Shown piece after piece: positions 45,198 through 54,284 of a stretch of 64,000 bases of DNA. The notes under the pieces were generated by a model, which searched no databases, was not told the DNA's origin, and saw only the letters and a list, made by a program, of their open reading frames with translations. The stretch lies in the NCBI GenBank assembly GCA_040751985.1, contig JBFMFU010000017.1, forward strand, positions 1-64,000, written 5' to 3'. This DNA comes from Desulfoferula sp040751985. GTDB lineage: Bacteria > Desulfobacterota > Desulfarculia > Desulfarculales > Desulfarculaceae. Position 1 is the stretch's first letter, and the number at the start of each line of letters is the position of its first letter. The position numbers and the translations under genes are program-made.

Positions 45198-45542
45198 GCG
45201 GCTCCGGAGGGTTGCAGAAAACGGGTGCCTTAGTCTTTTAACACGCGGGCCGGGCCGGGGCAACCAGCCGCCGGGCGGCCAAAAGGACAGGGCCGGTGCG
45301 GAGCCGGCCCTGAGCGGGGAGGGGGGAAGGCCACAGACCTTCCTGGGGGGAAACCACTGCCTGGCATTCGTCTATTCACCCTGTCCGAGGGCTACGAGGC
45401 GCTTGCTAGGCAGAGAGAGGGCGATTGCCCATCCGGAACAGTGCATTCTATGTCGCCCTCACCGTAACAAGCACAAAAACGTAAGTCAAGAAAAAAATCC
45501 ATATCTAGTATATTATTTTTCTGTCGCCCCAAGTTATAGTTG

Positions 45543-46187
45543 CTACCCTCCCGCCCCAAAAGTCCTACCGATTTCTAGGATAAAAGGAGCCACCTCCCTA
45601 TTTAGTGCACTCTCGCCTCCCCACCAGAAATGATCGCCGCCCGGATGCACCTTGAGGCTGATCAGTGCACCCTGGGCCGCGGCGTAGGAGCGTAACCTGC
45701 TGACATCCGTGAACTCGTCCCGGTCGCCGGTGACGATCAAGAGCGGCCCGGCCTGCGCGGGCCAGGGCGGCAGCTCCCCCAGCACCAGCGGCGGGCTGAC
45801 CCACACCCCGCCGGCCAGGCCCGTGGCCCGCGCCGCGGCCCGGGCCCCCACCAGGGCCCCGAAGGAGTAACCCATGAGTACTAGCGGCCCCGGAGCCTCC
45901 TGGGCCAGCCAGGCCGCGGCGGCCAGCACGTCGGCCTGCTCGCCGATCCCGTCCTCGTGCCTGCCCGTGCTGCGGCCGGTGCCCCGGAAGTTGATGCGCA
46001 GGGCGCTGAGCCCGCCGGCCGAGGCCGCCCGCAGCAGGGCCAGCACCACGTTGTTGTGCATGGACCCGCCGTAGAGCGGGTGGGGGTGCAAGACCAGGGC
46101 CGCGCCCCAGGCCGAGGCGGCCGGGTTGAAGCCGCCCTCCAGGGTCACCTGCTCGTCCACCTTGATGGCTATGCTCTGCTCGCTCAC
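45543..46187 (-). CDS. Alpha/beta hydrolase, dienelactone-hydrolase-like
   Basis: Protein of 214 residues. The motif LVLHPHPLYGGSMHNNVV near the N-terminus is typical of the YfhR/KANL3-like short hydrolases. Nucleophile elbow GYSFGA, acid in TGDRDEFTD and His in HPGGDHFW. GTG 46187 overlaps the CoA-transferase stop (GTGA), so the two are coupled. Confidence 0.8.
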   Translation of the reverse strand: MSEQSIAIKVDEQVTLEGGFNPAASAWGAALVLHPHPLYGGSMHNNVVLALLRAASAGGLSALRINFRGTGRSTGRHEDGIGEQADVLAAAAWLAQEAPGPLVLMGYSFGALVGARAAARATGLAGGVWVSPPLVLGELPPWPAQAGPLLIVTGDRDEFTDVSRLRSYAAAQGALISLKVHPGGDHFWWGGESALNREVAPFILEIGRTFGAGG

Positions 46188-47698
46188 CGTCTCTCCTTGC
46201 CCCGGCCCGGCCGCATGTCGCCGAAGGCCAAATAGCGCTGGTGGAAGCTCAGGGCCTCGCCCAGCAAATGCGGCTCGTGGCCGCCCCCCTCCCGGAGCGC
46301 GCGCTGATAGTAGTCCCAGAGCAAGTCGCGGTAGTCCGGGTGGGCGCAGTTGTTGATCATGGCCTCGGCCACCTGCCGGGGGGTGAGGGGCCGGGTGTCC
46401 ACCAGCCCCTGCTCGGTGATGATCACGTCCACCGAGTGCTCGGAGTGGTCCACGTGGCTGACCATGGGCACGATGCTGCTGATGGCCCCGCCCTTGGCCG
46501 TGGAGGGCGTGACCATGAAGCTGACGGCGCCGTTGCGCTCGAAGTCGCCCGAGCCGCCGATGCCGTTCATCATCTGGCTGCCCATGACGTGGGTGGAGTT
46601 CACCTGGCCGTAGATGTCCACCTCCAGGGCCGTGTTCACCGCCAGCACCCCCAGGCGCGCAATCACCTCCGGCGCGTTGCTTATCTCCACCGGCCGCAGC
46701 ACGATCTTGTCCTTGTAGCGGGGCAGCTCGTTAAAGAACCGGTCCCGGGCCCGCGCGCTCAGGGTCAGGGCCGCGCCCGAGGCCGCGCGCACCTTGCCCA
46801 GGTCGATCAGGTCCAGCACCGTGTCCTGCAGCACCTCGGAGTAGATGGACAGCTCGCTGAAGAAGTCGTCATCCACAAAGCCGGCGAGCACCGCGTTGGC
46901 CACGTCGCCCACCCCGGACTGCCAGGGCAGGCCCTTGGGCAGCCGGCCGCGCCGCACCTGGTGGCGCACGAAGTCCAGGAGCTGCTCGGCGATCAGTAGC
47001 GCCACCTCGTCGGGCTCGGAGAAGAAGGCGCAGGTGTCGGCCTCCTGGCTGTAGACCACGGCCACCACCTTGGCCGGGTCCAGGGCGATGAAAGGCTTGC
47101 CGATGCGGTCGCCGGCCCGGTAGATGGGGATGGGCATGCGGTACGGCGGGTCCTCGGGCATGTAGATGTCGTGGATGCCCTCCAGCTCCGGCGGGTCCGC
47201 GTCGCAGATCTCCAGGATCACCTTCTCGGCCTTGGCCAAATAGCTGGGCGTGTTGCCCACGCTCAGGGTGGGGATCAGGTGGCCCTGTTCGGTGACCGCC
47301 GCCGCCTCCACCACCGCCACCTGCACCGGACCCCACTCCCCGGCCCGCACCGCCGCCGACAGGCCCGAGAGGTGGTCGTCCTTGAACAGGATCTCGCCGC
47401 GGTTGATGGCCTCGCGCATGCTGCGGTCGCTCATGTAGGGCCGCCGCCAGTTCACCAGCCCGGCCCGGGCCAGCACGCCGTCCACCGCGTCGCCGGTGCT
47501 GGCCCCGGCGAACAGGTTGATCTTGAGCCTCTCGCCGGCCTCGGCCCGCTTCACCAGCTCGGCCGGGATCAGCTTGGGGTAGCCGGCGGTGAAGCCGGAG
47601 ATGAAAACGTTGCAGCCGTCGGTGATGTGCTGGGCGGCCTCGGCCGGGGTGGTTATCTTGTCCCGCAGGGGGGCGTAGCGTATGCGTTGCTCTGGCAT
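46184..47698 (-). CDS. Acetyl-CoA hydrolase/CoA-transferase family, succinyl-CoA:acetate CoA-transferase-like (Cat1/AarC)
   Basis: Protein of 504 residues, the normal length for Cat1/AarC. The block QSGVGDVANAVLAGF and the catalytic Glu at position 288 in SIYSEVLQD correspond to AarC E294, and EVDIYGQVNSTHVMG with GIGGSGDF completes the CoA site. It exchanges CoA between short acids, typically succinate and acetate. ATG 47698 begins MPEQRIRY; a longer frame to 48034 crosses the family 2 repeat. Confidence 0.88.
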   Translation of the reverse strand: MPEQRIRYAPLRDKITTPAEAAQHITDGCNVFISGFTAGYPKLIPAELVKRAEAGERLKINLFAGASTGDAVDGVLARAGLVNWRRPYMSDRSMREAINRGEILFKDDHLSGLSAAVRAGEWGPVQVAVVEAAAVTEQGHLIPTLSVGNTPSYLAKAEKVILEICDADPPELEGIHDIYMPEDPPYRMPIPIYRAGDRIGKPFIALDPAKVVAVVYSQEADTCAFFSEPDEVALLIAEQLLDFVRHQVRRGRLPKGLPWQSGVGDVANAVLAGFVDDDFFSELSIYSEVLQDTVLDLIDLGKVRAASGAALTLSARARDRFFNELPRYKDKIVLRPVEISNAPEVIARLGVLAVNTALEVDIYGQVNSTHVMGSQMMNGIGGSGDFERNGAVSFMVTPSTAKGGAISSIVPMVSHVDHSEHSVDVIITEQGLVDTRPLTPRQVAEAMINNCAHPDYRDLLWDYYQRALREGGGHEPHLLGEALSFHQRYLAFGDMRPGRGKERR

Positions 47699-47857
47699 GG
47701 TGCTCTCACTCTCGCTTCTGGTAATAGCAAGCGCCGTATTTTGATTTAGGCTAGCACAGGCCAGAGGCGGCGGCGAGAGGCGCAAAGGCACGACCGGGGG
47801 GCGGGGGTAAGGAGGGTTGGAAGGTTTTTGGGAGTCAGGCAGGAAAGGTCTTTTCTG

Positions 47858-48021
47858 GGGTGGCCTGGGCAACTCGCTGCCCAGGTCGCGGAGCTTGAGC
47901 GCAGCGACAAGAGGTTCGGTACGGGGGTTGGGTTTTAACAGGCGGCCTGGGTAATCCAGGGCGGCCGGATTAAACCTCTTGTGCCTGCGGCACCCAGACA
48001 GCCGAGCTGTCTGGGCCACCC
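47858..48021. repeat. Dispersed repeat family 2, copy b
   Basis: A 164-bp element with ends GGGTGGCCTGGGCA and TGTCTGGGCCACCC, matching the ends of 27798-27929 and sharing the inner GACAAGAGGT/ACCTCTTGT inverted pair. The middle differs. It touches the 3' end of the AT-rich membrane-protein gene. Confidence 0.7.
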
Positions 48022-48030
48022 GCGGCACTA

Positions 48031-48897
48031 TCATTTTATATCCGCCATAAATATTTTCTTATCAAACAGCGGGAAATAAATATAACCAAAATTACGTTTC
48101 TTTTTACAAGTAGCGTCGAACTTTAAATACTTAACGGCATCAATATTCACAACAGACGTCTTTTCATTTGCAGGTTCGAAAAAGAAATAATATTTAGAAG
48201 TTGCCCCAACGAAGATCATCTTTCCGGGTTCACCGCACTCTGGATTACATTTGGCATTAAAGCCCAAATAGTAGCATTTAGGGTCAATCAATTTACTAAT
48301 GTCGCTATCTTTTTTTGCTGCAGTGTAAATCCACAACAAAGAAAGAGGTAATAATAATATTGCCCCTATCTTATATGGGTTATCAATGAGATCAATAATT
48401 TTATTCCCAAGCTTTGAATCAAGGATAATGATAAAAACGGCTGTATATAACATTATACCACTAAGATATAAAAAGTCATATCTATTTGGGGCAGTAGAAT
48501 AAATAAAAGTAAAGAAAAGGTAGGCGCCAGTCGTGCCAAAAATAATAAACATTAACTTTGCACCGAAGCTAAGTTGTATTATTCGTTTATTAATAAAACT
48601 ACTAATCTCTTCTAACTCTTCAATGCTTTTTTCCTTTAAATTCTGCTTATCTATACCCTTTAGGAATAACTTGCGGAAGGCGCCAACCGCGACAAGGCAA
48701 TACAAAATAGTAGGTATAACCACGCTCGTTACTAGCAGAAAAAAGTTATCAACGCTTGCTTGAATATAGTCGCTAATAGAAAAAAAATTAGATACTGCTA
48801 TACCGAAAGAAGCGTAATAGTATTTTACATAAAAAAATCCACCAAAAATAAAAACGCCAGTCAGCATACTAGGCAGTAATACAGCGAACCGCATCAC
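48031..48897 (-). CDS. AT-rich multi-pass membrane protein of unknown function
   Basis: Protein of 288 residues. About five hydrophobic helices (near residues 5-25, 50-75, 110-130, 145-160 and 172-190) with a charged loop between the second and third (KSIEELEEISSFINK). The C-terminal ~95 residues are soluble with a Cys pair (FNAKCNPECGEPGK) and beta-rich character. I recognise no family. Its AT-rich composition contrasts sharply with both neighbours, so it is probably acquired. A family 2 repeat lies immediately downstream. Confidence 0.6.
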   Translation of the reverse strand: MMRFAVLLPSMLTGVFIFGGFFYVKYYYASFGIAVSNFFSISDYIQASVDNFFLLVTSVVIPTILYCLVAVGAFRKLFLKGIDKQNLKEKSIEELEEISSFINKRIIQLSFGAKLMFIIFGTTGAYLFFTFIYSTAPNRYDFLYLSGIMLYTAVFIIILDSKLGNKIIDLIDNPYKIGAILLLPLSLLWIYTAAKKDSDISKLIDPKCYYLGFNAKCNPECGEPGKMIFVGATSKYYFFFEPANEKTSVVNIDAVKYLKFDATCKKKRNFGYIYFPLFDKKIFMADIK

Positions 48898-48986
48898 TCC
48901 CCCCTGTTGATTTGGTGGTGGTTTAGTTTAGTCCTTTCCGTCCTCGGTGCAATTCATTTAAGGATGTTAACCTCGTGTGCGCCCCC

Positions 48987-50858
48987 CTACTCCGCCAGCG
49001 CCGGCTCCCCGGCGAACCAATGCTCCACCCGCCACACGCCGGGCTCGATGACGGTGCGGCTGTAGGGCCCCAGCTTGCCGAACACCTTGAGCATGGCCTT
49101 GTTGGAGCCGAAGGACACGGCCCAGAAGCCGGGCACGCCCTTGCGCTTGGCATAGGCGGTCAGGTGCTCCTGCAATATGGTGCCCAGGCCGGTGCCCTGA
49201 AACTCGTCGTGCACGGTGTAGGCCACTTCGGCCAGGCCGCTGGGGTCGCCCAGGCTGTAGCGGCCCACGCCCACGATCTTCTCGCGGCCCATGGGCCCCT
49301 TCGTGGCCACCAGGGCCATCTGCTGGCTGTAGTCCAGGTTCACCAGGTCCTGGGCCATGACATGCGGCAGGGCCCGCACCGGCCGGAAGTAGCGGTTGAA
49401 CACCGTCTCCTCGGAGTGGGAGTAGAACAGGTCCTGGACCATCACCTCGTCGGTGGGCTTCACGGGCCGGATGTGCACCAGGGAGCCGTCCTTGAGGATG
49501 GCCTCGGCCTCGGCCCAGGCCGGGTAGAGGTCCGAGCCGCTGATGTAGAGCACCTGGTCGGGGTAGAGGTAGGCGTCGGCCTTGGCCTGGCTCAGGAGCT
49601 GGGCCCGGTGCTGGGGGTGGGCGATGTTGATCAGGGCCAGGGCCCGCTCGCGGATGGAGCGGCCGTGCAGATAGGCCACGCCGTACTCGGTGACGATGTA
49701 GTCCACGTCGCCGCGGGTGGCGATGACGCCGGCGCCCTCTGCCAGGTGGTGCACGATGCGGCTGGTGGCCCCGTCCTTGGTGGTGGAGGGCAGCACGATG
49801 ACCGAGCGGCCGCCGCGGCTCATGGCCGCCCCGCGCATGAAGTCCAGGCGGCCGCCGATGCCCGAGTAGAAGTGGTAGCCGGCCGACTCGCTGGAGACCT
49901 GGCCCGACAGGTCCACCTGCAGGGCCGAGCCGATGGAGACCATGTTGGCGTTCTTGGCGATCTCCAGGGGGCTGTAGACCTGGTCGCTGGGCAGGAACAG
50001 GAAGTTGGGGTTCAAGTCCACGTAGTCGTACATGGCCCGGGTGCCGATGCAGAACGAGCAGACCACCCGGCCGGGCAGGTGCTTCTTGTAGGCGCCGGTG
50101 ATCACCCCGTTCTCGATCAGTTCCATCATGGCGTCGCTGACCACCTCGGTGTGCAGGCCCAGGTCGCGCTTGTCGTTGAGGTGGCTCAAGACGCCGTAGG
50201 GGATGTGGCCGTAGCCGATGTGCAGGGTGTCGCCGTCCTGGATCAGGTCGGCCACGTTGGCCGCGATGCGCGCGCCCACCTCGTCCAGGGGCGGATAGGG
50301 GAACTCCATCAGCTCCTCGTCCGCTTCCACGAAGGCGTGGATCTGGCGCACGTGCAAAAAGGTGTTGCCCATGGTGCGGGGCATGCGGCGGTTCACTTGG
50401 GCGATGACAATGCGGGCGTTCTCGGCCGCGGCGCGGGCCACGTCCACGCCGATGCCCAGGGAGACGAAGCCGTGGTCGTCCGGCGGGCTCACCTGGATCA
50501 GGGCCACGTCCAGCTCCACCTGGCGGCTCTTGAACAGGGCCGGTATCTGGTGCATGAACACCGGCGTGTAGTCGGCCCGGGCGCTGCCCACGGCCTGGCG
50601 GGTGGAGGGGCCGATGAAAAAGGCGTTGTGGCGGAAGCGGCGGTCGAAGCGCTTGTCGGTGAACTCGGCCGCGTCCAGGGTGATGAAGTGCAAGAGTTGC
50701 ACGTCGTGCAGCTCGTCGGCGCGCTCCATCAGGGCCGCCACCAACAGCCGCGGCTCGGCGCAGGCCGAGCCCACGAACACCCGCTGGCCGCGGCCCACCG
50801 CCTTCACCGCCCGCGCCGCGTCCATCAGACGCGACTGATACAGCTCCCGCCAGGGCAA
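48987..50858 (-). CDS. 4-hydroxybutyrate CoA-transferase-like enzyme fused to a GNAT acetyltransferase domain
   Basis: Protein of 623 residues. Residues 1-430 are an acetyl-CoA hydrolase/transferase-type enzyme with catalytic Glu238 in LHTEVVSDAMM, the position known for 4-hydroxybutyrate CoA-transferases, and YHFYSGIGGRLDF. Residues 450-620 are a GNAT domain with the acetyl-CoA loop HDEFQGTGLGTILQ. The start is TTG 50858 with GGAGG 6 bp upstream; no ATG or GTG fits better. The fusion might let acetylation control the enzyme, or link CoA transfer with protein acetylation (inference). Confidence 0.85.
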   Translation of the reverse strand: MPWRELYQSRLMDAARAVKAVGRGQRVFVGSACAEPRLLVAALMERADELHDVQLLHFITLDAAEFTDKRFDRRFRHNAFFIGPSTRQAVGSARADYTPVFMHQIPALFKSRQVELDVALIQVSPPDDHGFVSLGIGVDVARAAAENARIVIAQVNRRMPRTMGNTFLHVRQIHAFVEADEELMEFPYPPLDEVGARIAANVADLIQDGDTLHIGYGHIPYGVLSHLNDKRDLGLHTEVVSDAMMELIENGVITGAYKKHLPGRVVCSFCIGTRAMYDYVDLNPNFLFLPSDQVYSPLEIAKNANMVSIGSALQVDLSGQVSSESAGYHFYSGIGGRLDFMRGAAMSRGGRSVIVLPSTTKDGATSRIVHHLAEGAGVIATRGDVDYIVTEYGVAYLHGRSIRERALALINIAHPQHRAQLLSQAKADAYLYPDQVLYISGSDLYPAWAEAEAILKDGSLVHIRPVKPTDEVMVQDLFYSHSEETVFNRYFRPVRALPHVMAQDLVNLDYSQQMALVATKGPMGREKIVGVGRYSLGDPSGLAEVAYTVHDEFQGTGLGTILQEHLTAYAKRKGVPGFWAVSFGSNKAMLKVFGKLGPYSRTVIEPGVWRVEHWFAGEPALAE

Positions 50859-50973
50859 ACCCGTCCTCCGATAGCGATAGAGATACCTTTAATAAATAGC
50901 ACGGCGGCCCAGGGTCCGTAAACGTGGGCGCGCAGGAGGGGCCGGGCGGCCCGGGGGGCGCGGCGGGGGGCCC

Positions 50974-50990
50974 GGGGGGGGGGGGGGGGG
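50974..50990. repeat. Homopolymer run of 17 G
   Basis: Seventeen consecutive G within a GC-only patch between the CoA-transferase/GNAT gene (116 bp upstream of its start) and the end of the tail cluster. Such a run can vary in length by slippage and can also mark an assembly error. Confidence 0.9.
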
Positions 50991-51043
50991 CCGGCGGCAA
51001 TGGGAGGGGTGGGGAGAGGCCGGCGCCGCAGGTGGGGGCGGCG

Positions 51044-51241
51044 CTAGTCGGCCAGCAGGGTGCGGAAGATCTCTTTGAGGGCCTCCCGGCCTTGGTCCCA
51101 GTTCTTGGCTGCCTCCAGGGCGGCCAGGACGGCCTGGGGGCTGGTGGGGTCGCTGGCCACCAGCTTGCCGCTGGCCAGGTCCTTTTCCACCTTGGCCTGG
51201 TTCTTGTTCTGCGCCGTGGCGCTGGCGTTTAGGCTGGGCAT
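51044..51241 (-). CDS. Small protein at the end of the tail-like cluster
   Basis: Protein of 65 residues, MPSLNASATAQNKNQAKVE with a charged helical remainder ending EIFRTLLAD. It starts 2 bp after the previous gene stop and is co-transcribed with the tail-like genes. Function unknown. Confidence 0.55.
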   Translation of the reverse strand: MPSLNASATAQNKNQAKVEKDLASGKLVASDPTSPQAVLAALEAAKNWDQGREALKEIFRTLLAD

Positions 51242-51243
51242 CA

Positions 51244-51678
51244 CTACACCGCCTGGATGGCTACCGGCTCGGCCCGGTAGGTTATGGAGTCGGCCACCTG
51301 CACCGTGACCAGGCAGGGGGTCTGGGCCACGATGGGCGCCAGGCTGCCCGCGCCGTGGGTCAGGGCCACGGCCTCCGCGGCGCCGTTCACCAGCAGGGTC
51401 AGGCTGGCCGGCGGGTCCTCCCCGGCCACGGCCACGGCCACCACGGCCTGGTCCGCGCCGCCGGAGGTGATCTGGGTCTTGTCCGGGGTCAGGGCACCGG
51501 CCCGCTTGGCCGTGAGCGCCCCGCCCAGGTAGTTGTGGGTCTCCGGGGTGGCGTAGGTCTGGCTCTCGGCCACGGTGCGGCCCGCCTGCTCCTGCAGGGC
51601 GCGCCACTCGGGGGTGGCCGAGACTGAGAGCTCCAGCAGCTCGCCCGTGGCTGGGTCGTAGGAATGATAGAACAACAT
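51244..51678 (-). CDS. Hypothetical tail-associated protein
   Basis: Protein of 144 residues with beta-rich, Ig-like character in the second half (SLTLLVNGAAEAVAL, then VTVQVADSITYRAEP). It is placed between the fibre-like gene and the small terminal gene, in the position where phages keep fibre-assembly or decoration proteins. No firm family. Confidence 0.55.
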   Translation of the reverse strand: MLFYHSYDPATGELLELSVSATPEWRALQEQAGRTVAESQTYATPETHNYLGGALTAKRAGALTPDKTQITSGGADQAVVAVAVAGEDPPASLTLLVNGAAEAVALTHGAGSLAPIVAQTPCLVTVQVADSITYRAEPVAIQAV

Positions 51679-51681
51679 GGC

Positions 51682-52542
51682 TTATATCCCCCTTGGCAGC
51701 ATGATGCCGATGGTGGCGACGCCCGCGGCGGCGCCCGCGACCGCGATGTTTATCTGCACCTGCGCAGACACGTTGGTGTGGCACAGCTTACGGGTGTAGT
51801 GGGCCTGGCCGGCCGCCTGGTTCCAGGCCGTGCGCGTAAGGTTGGCGTCGGACAGGCTGGCCCCCGCCGGAGTCACGCGCAGCTCGGCGGTGCCGCCGCC
51901 GTACTGCAGATAGCAGTGCAGCATGACGGCGATCTGGTGGTTCTGGAAGTTGGGCGCCGAGAGCCCCTGGTTCCAGGTACCCGGCGAGGAAGAGCCGGTG
52001 TACCAGTCCCACCAGGCGTCCATTGGCGTCCACCAGCGCCCGTTCATGGCAAAGGCCTGGATGTAGCCCGAAACGGTCTTGCAGAAGCCGATGACACGGG
52101 TGGCGGCGCTGCCGATGTACCAGTAGCCCAGGGTCTCGTCGTAGGTCGGGGAGGTGGTGCTGCCGCTGAACTCGGCGTCGGTGAGGGTGGTGCCGCCGCC
52201 GGCCGGCGGGGTCACGGTGCAGTACCACCAGTTGTTGTCGCCGGGGGCGCCGTTGGGGCCGGGGGCGTATTGGAGCGCCCCGGCCAGGGCATAGGGCACG
52301 CCCTGGATCAGCACCACCCCGCCGTGCACGGTGAGGTGGGTGGCGTCGTAGTAGGACAAAAACAGGCCGTTGTAGGCCGACAGCAGGCCGGCATCGTTAA
52401 TGCCCATGCTTTCGGCCGCCTCGGCCTTGTGGGTGCCGTCGTTGTTGTGCTCGGCCAGCACCAGCCGGTTGAGGGTGTCGTCCTTGGTGGGGTGGCCGGC
52501 GCCCACCATCTCCTCGTCGTACTGGATGCGCAGGTCAGCCAT
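51682..52542 (-). CDS. Phage tail fibre/adhesin-like protein
   Basis: Protein of 286 residues. The N-terminus contains LAEHNNDGTHKAE, a short motif frequent at the start of phage tail fibre and baseplate-attached proteins. The rest is rich in Gly, Trp, Tyr, Thr and Ser. It ends in a beta-like segment with GVATIGIMLPRG. ATG 52542 is preceded by AGGAGAAG. Receptor-binding part of the tail-like cluster by position and composition. Confidence 0.6.
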   Translation of the reverse strand: MADLRIQYDEEMVGAGHPTKDDTLNRLVLAEHNNDGTHKAEAAESMGINDAGLLSAYNGLFLSYYDATHLTVHGGVVLIQGVPYALAGALQYAPGPNGAPGDNNWWYCTVTPPAGGGTTLTDAEFSGSTTSPTYDETLGYWYIGSAATRVIGFCKTVSGYIQAFAMNGRWWTPMDAWWDWYTGSSSPGTWNQGLSAPNFQNHQIAVMLHCYLQYGGGTAELRVTPAGASLSDANLTRTAWNQAAGQAHYTRKLCHTNVSAQVQINIAVAGAAAGVATIGIMLPRGI

Positions 52543-52551
52543 CTTCTCCTC

Positions 52552-53757
52552 CTAGTAGTCCGCCCGGTCGCGGGCCCCGCCGGCCAGGCAGGCGCCGTCG
52601 GCCAGGGCCGCGCCGTCGGCCGGGTAGGCCTTGGTCTTATAAAAGCCGGTGTCCAGCAGGGTGTAGTTCAGGGCGCCGGCGTCCAGGTCCGGCTCCAGGC
52701 CCAGCACCCGCACGATCTGGTTCTTGAGCGGCCGGCCCTCCTGGTCGCTGAGCCAGGACACGGACAGCAGGGCCGCATCGCCTTTTTCCAGGGGGATGTT
52801 GCAGAGGGCGTTCTCGCGGCAGGTGATGACCCGGCGCGGCCGGCCCAGCAGCTCCACCAGGCGGCCGGAGATGGTGGCCGCCACCGCGGCCTGGCGCACC
52901 CACTTCAGCTCCAGGGTGGAGCTGGCCAGGCCATAGAGGCCCTGGGCCTTGAGGTCCTGGGTGGCCAGGCCGTCGAAGCCGGCTTCGTACTCGTCCAGGG
53001 CGTAGTTGTAGGCAAAGTGCACCTGGGCCCGGTTGACCATCTCGCTGAGCTTGGCCGCCACGTTCACCTGGCTCAGGTCGCCCTCGCGCAGGGAGCAGGC
53101 CAGCTCCCCCTCCACCAGCGAGCCGGCCCCCAGGTCCAGGTACACCTTGAGGCGGCCGTCGCCGCCCTGCCACCAGGAGCCCAGGAAACTGCTCAGTAGC
53201 TCGGTGAGGGCCTCGCCCAGGCTGCGGGCGCTGTCCAAGAGGCCGGCGGCCATGTAGCCTAACGCCGCGGACCGGGCCCGGGCCCGGCTGAAGGAGGTGG
53301 CCTCCAGGTCCGCGGCCGCGGCCCCGGCCAGGCTCAGCAGCAGGTCGGCGGCGATGTCCACGGGGTTGGTTATCAGGGCGCCGTCCCCGTCCGCGCGGCC
53401 CTGGGCCCGCACCGTGATGGGCTCCTTTTCCCGGGCCTCGGCGCTGAAGGTGGCGGTGGCGATGGCCCCCCGGCCCTGGAAGTCGTGGGCCAGGTTCAGG
53501 GCGTAGTCCTCCGGGGCGATGACCTGGCCGTCCTGGTCGTAGAGCGTCACCGAGTTGCCGGCCTCCAACGAGCGCAGGGGGTGTCCGGCCAGGGCGTAGA
53601 CGTAGGACCCGGTGTCCAGGCACACCGCGCTCCACAGGCCGCCGCTGCCGCCGCTGGTCAGGTCCCCCCAGACCAAGGGCAGGACCTGGCTGGGCCGGCG
53701 GGGGGCGCTGTAGTCCCAGGCGCGCTTGAGGGGTATCTGGGCGGTGAGGTCCAGCAT
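52552..53757 (-). CDS. Phage tail/baseplate-like protein
   Basis: Protein of 401 residues. The N-terminus LDLTAQIPLKRAWDYSAPRR is followed by domains resembling baseplate hub or tail-attached components (ITNPVDIAADLLLSLAG, ISGRLVELLGRPRRVITC), which recall phage tail proteins that organise the fibre. ATG 53757 overlaps the previous stop (TGATG); GTG 53760 is an alternative. The role is inferred from context. Confidence 0.5.
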   Translation of the reverse strand: MLDLTAQIPLKRAWDYSAPRRPSQVLPLVWGDLTSGGSGGLWSAVCLDTGSYVYALAGHPLRSLEAGNSVTLYDQDGQVIAPEDYALNLAHDFQGRGAIATATFSAEAREKEPITVRAQGRADGDGALITNPVDIAADLLLSLAGAAAADLEATSFSRARARSAALGYMAAGLLDSARSLGEALTELLSSFLGSWWQGGDGRLKVYLDLGAGSLVEGELACSLREGDLSQVNVAAKLSEMVNRAQVHFAYNYALDEYEAGFDGLATQDLKAQGLYGLASSTLELKWVRQAAVAATISGRLVELLGRPRRVITCRENALCNIPLEKGDAALLSVSWLSDQEGRPLKNQIVRVLGLEPDLDAGALNYTLLDTGFYKTKAYPADGAALADGACLAGGARDRADY

Positions 53758-54284
53758 CACAGGGCCTTGAGGTTCAGGGTCAGGCGCTCGGCCTCCAGGC
53801 GGTAGGACACCACCCGGCCCCGGAAGCGGCGCAGATAGTCCCGGGCCAGGACGCCGGGGTAGCCGATGGTCAGCTCGCCCATGGCGCCCAGCAGGTTCTC
53901 CAAGGCCTCCAGGCGGCTGAAGGGCCGCCCCTGGCCGGCCGGGCCATTGGCCAATACCACCGTGAGGCTGCCCGGCTCCTCCTGGCGCAGGCTGGCCAGC
54001 AGCTCGCCGCTCAAGGGAGCCAGGGTCTCGCGCAGGCGGCCCAGGGAGAGCACCCGCGCCCCACGCTCCAACAGGCTCAGGGAGCCCTGGCCGGCCCGGC
54101 GGGCGCCGTCGGCCAGGAACGAGCCCTCGGCCCTGGTGGGCCGCACCAGGCCCAGCTGCTCGTCGCGGGGAAGGCGCTGGGCGTAGACCCGCAGGCCGAA
54201 GGCGTTGGTCAGGCTGAACAGCACCACCGGGGCCTGGTTGCGCTGGCGGCGGGCGCGGTGGAACTCCTGGCTCAGGCTAAACAT
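53757..54284 (-). CDS. Hypothetical tail-cluster protein
   Basis: Protein of 175 residues. It starts MFSLSQEFHRARRQRNQAPV and contains a strand-rich part (VVLFSLTNAFGLRVYAQR). It overlaps both neighbours by a few bases, which indicates one tightly packed transcript. Probably a structural or connector component; no family recognised. Confidence 0.5.
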   Translation of the reverse strand: MFSLSQEFHRARRQRNQAPVVLFSLTNAFGLRVYAQRLPRDEQLGLVRPTRAEGSFLADGARRAGQGSLSLLERGARVLSLGRLRETLAPLSGELLASLRQEEPGSLTVVLANGPAGQGRPFSRLEALENLLGAMGELTIGYPGVLARDYLRRFRGRVVSYRLEAERLTLNLKAL

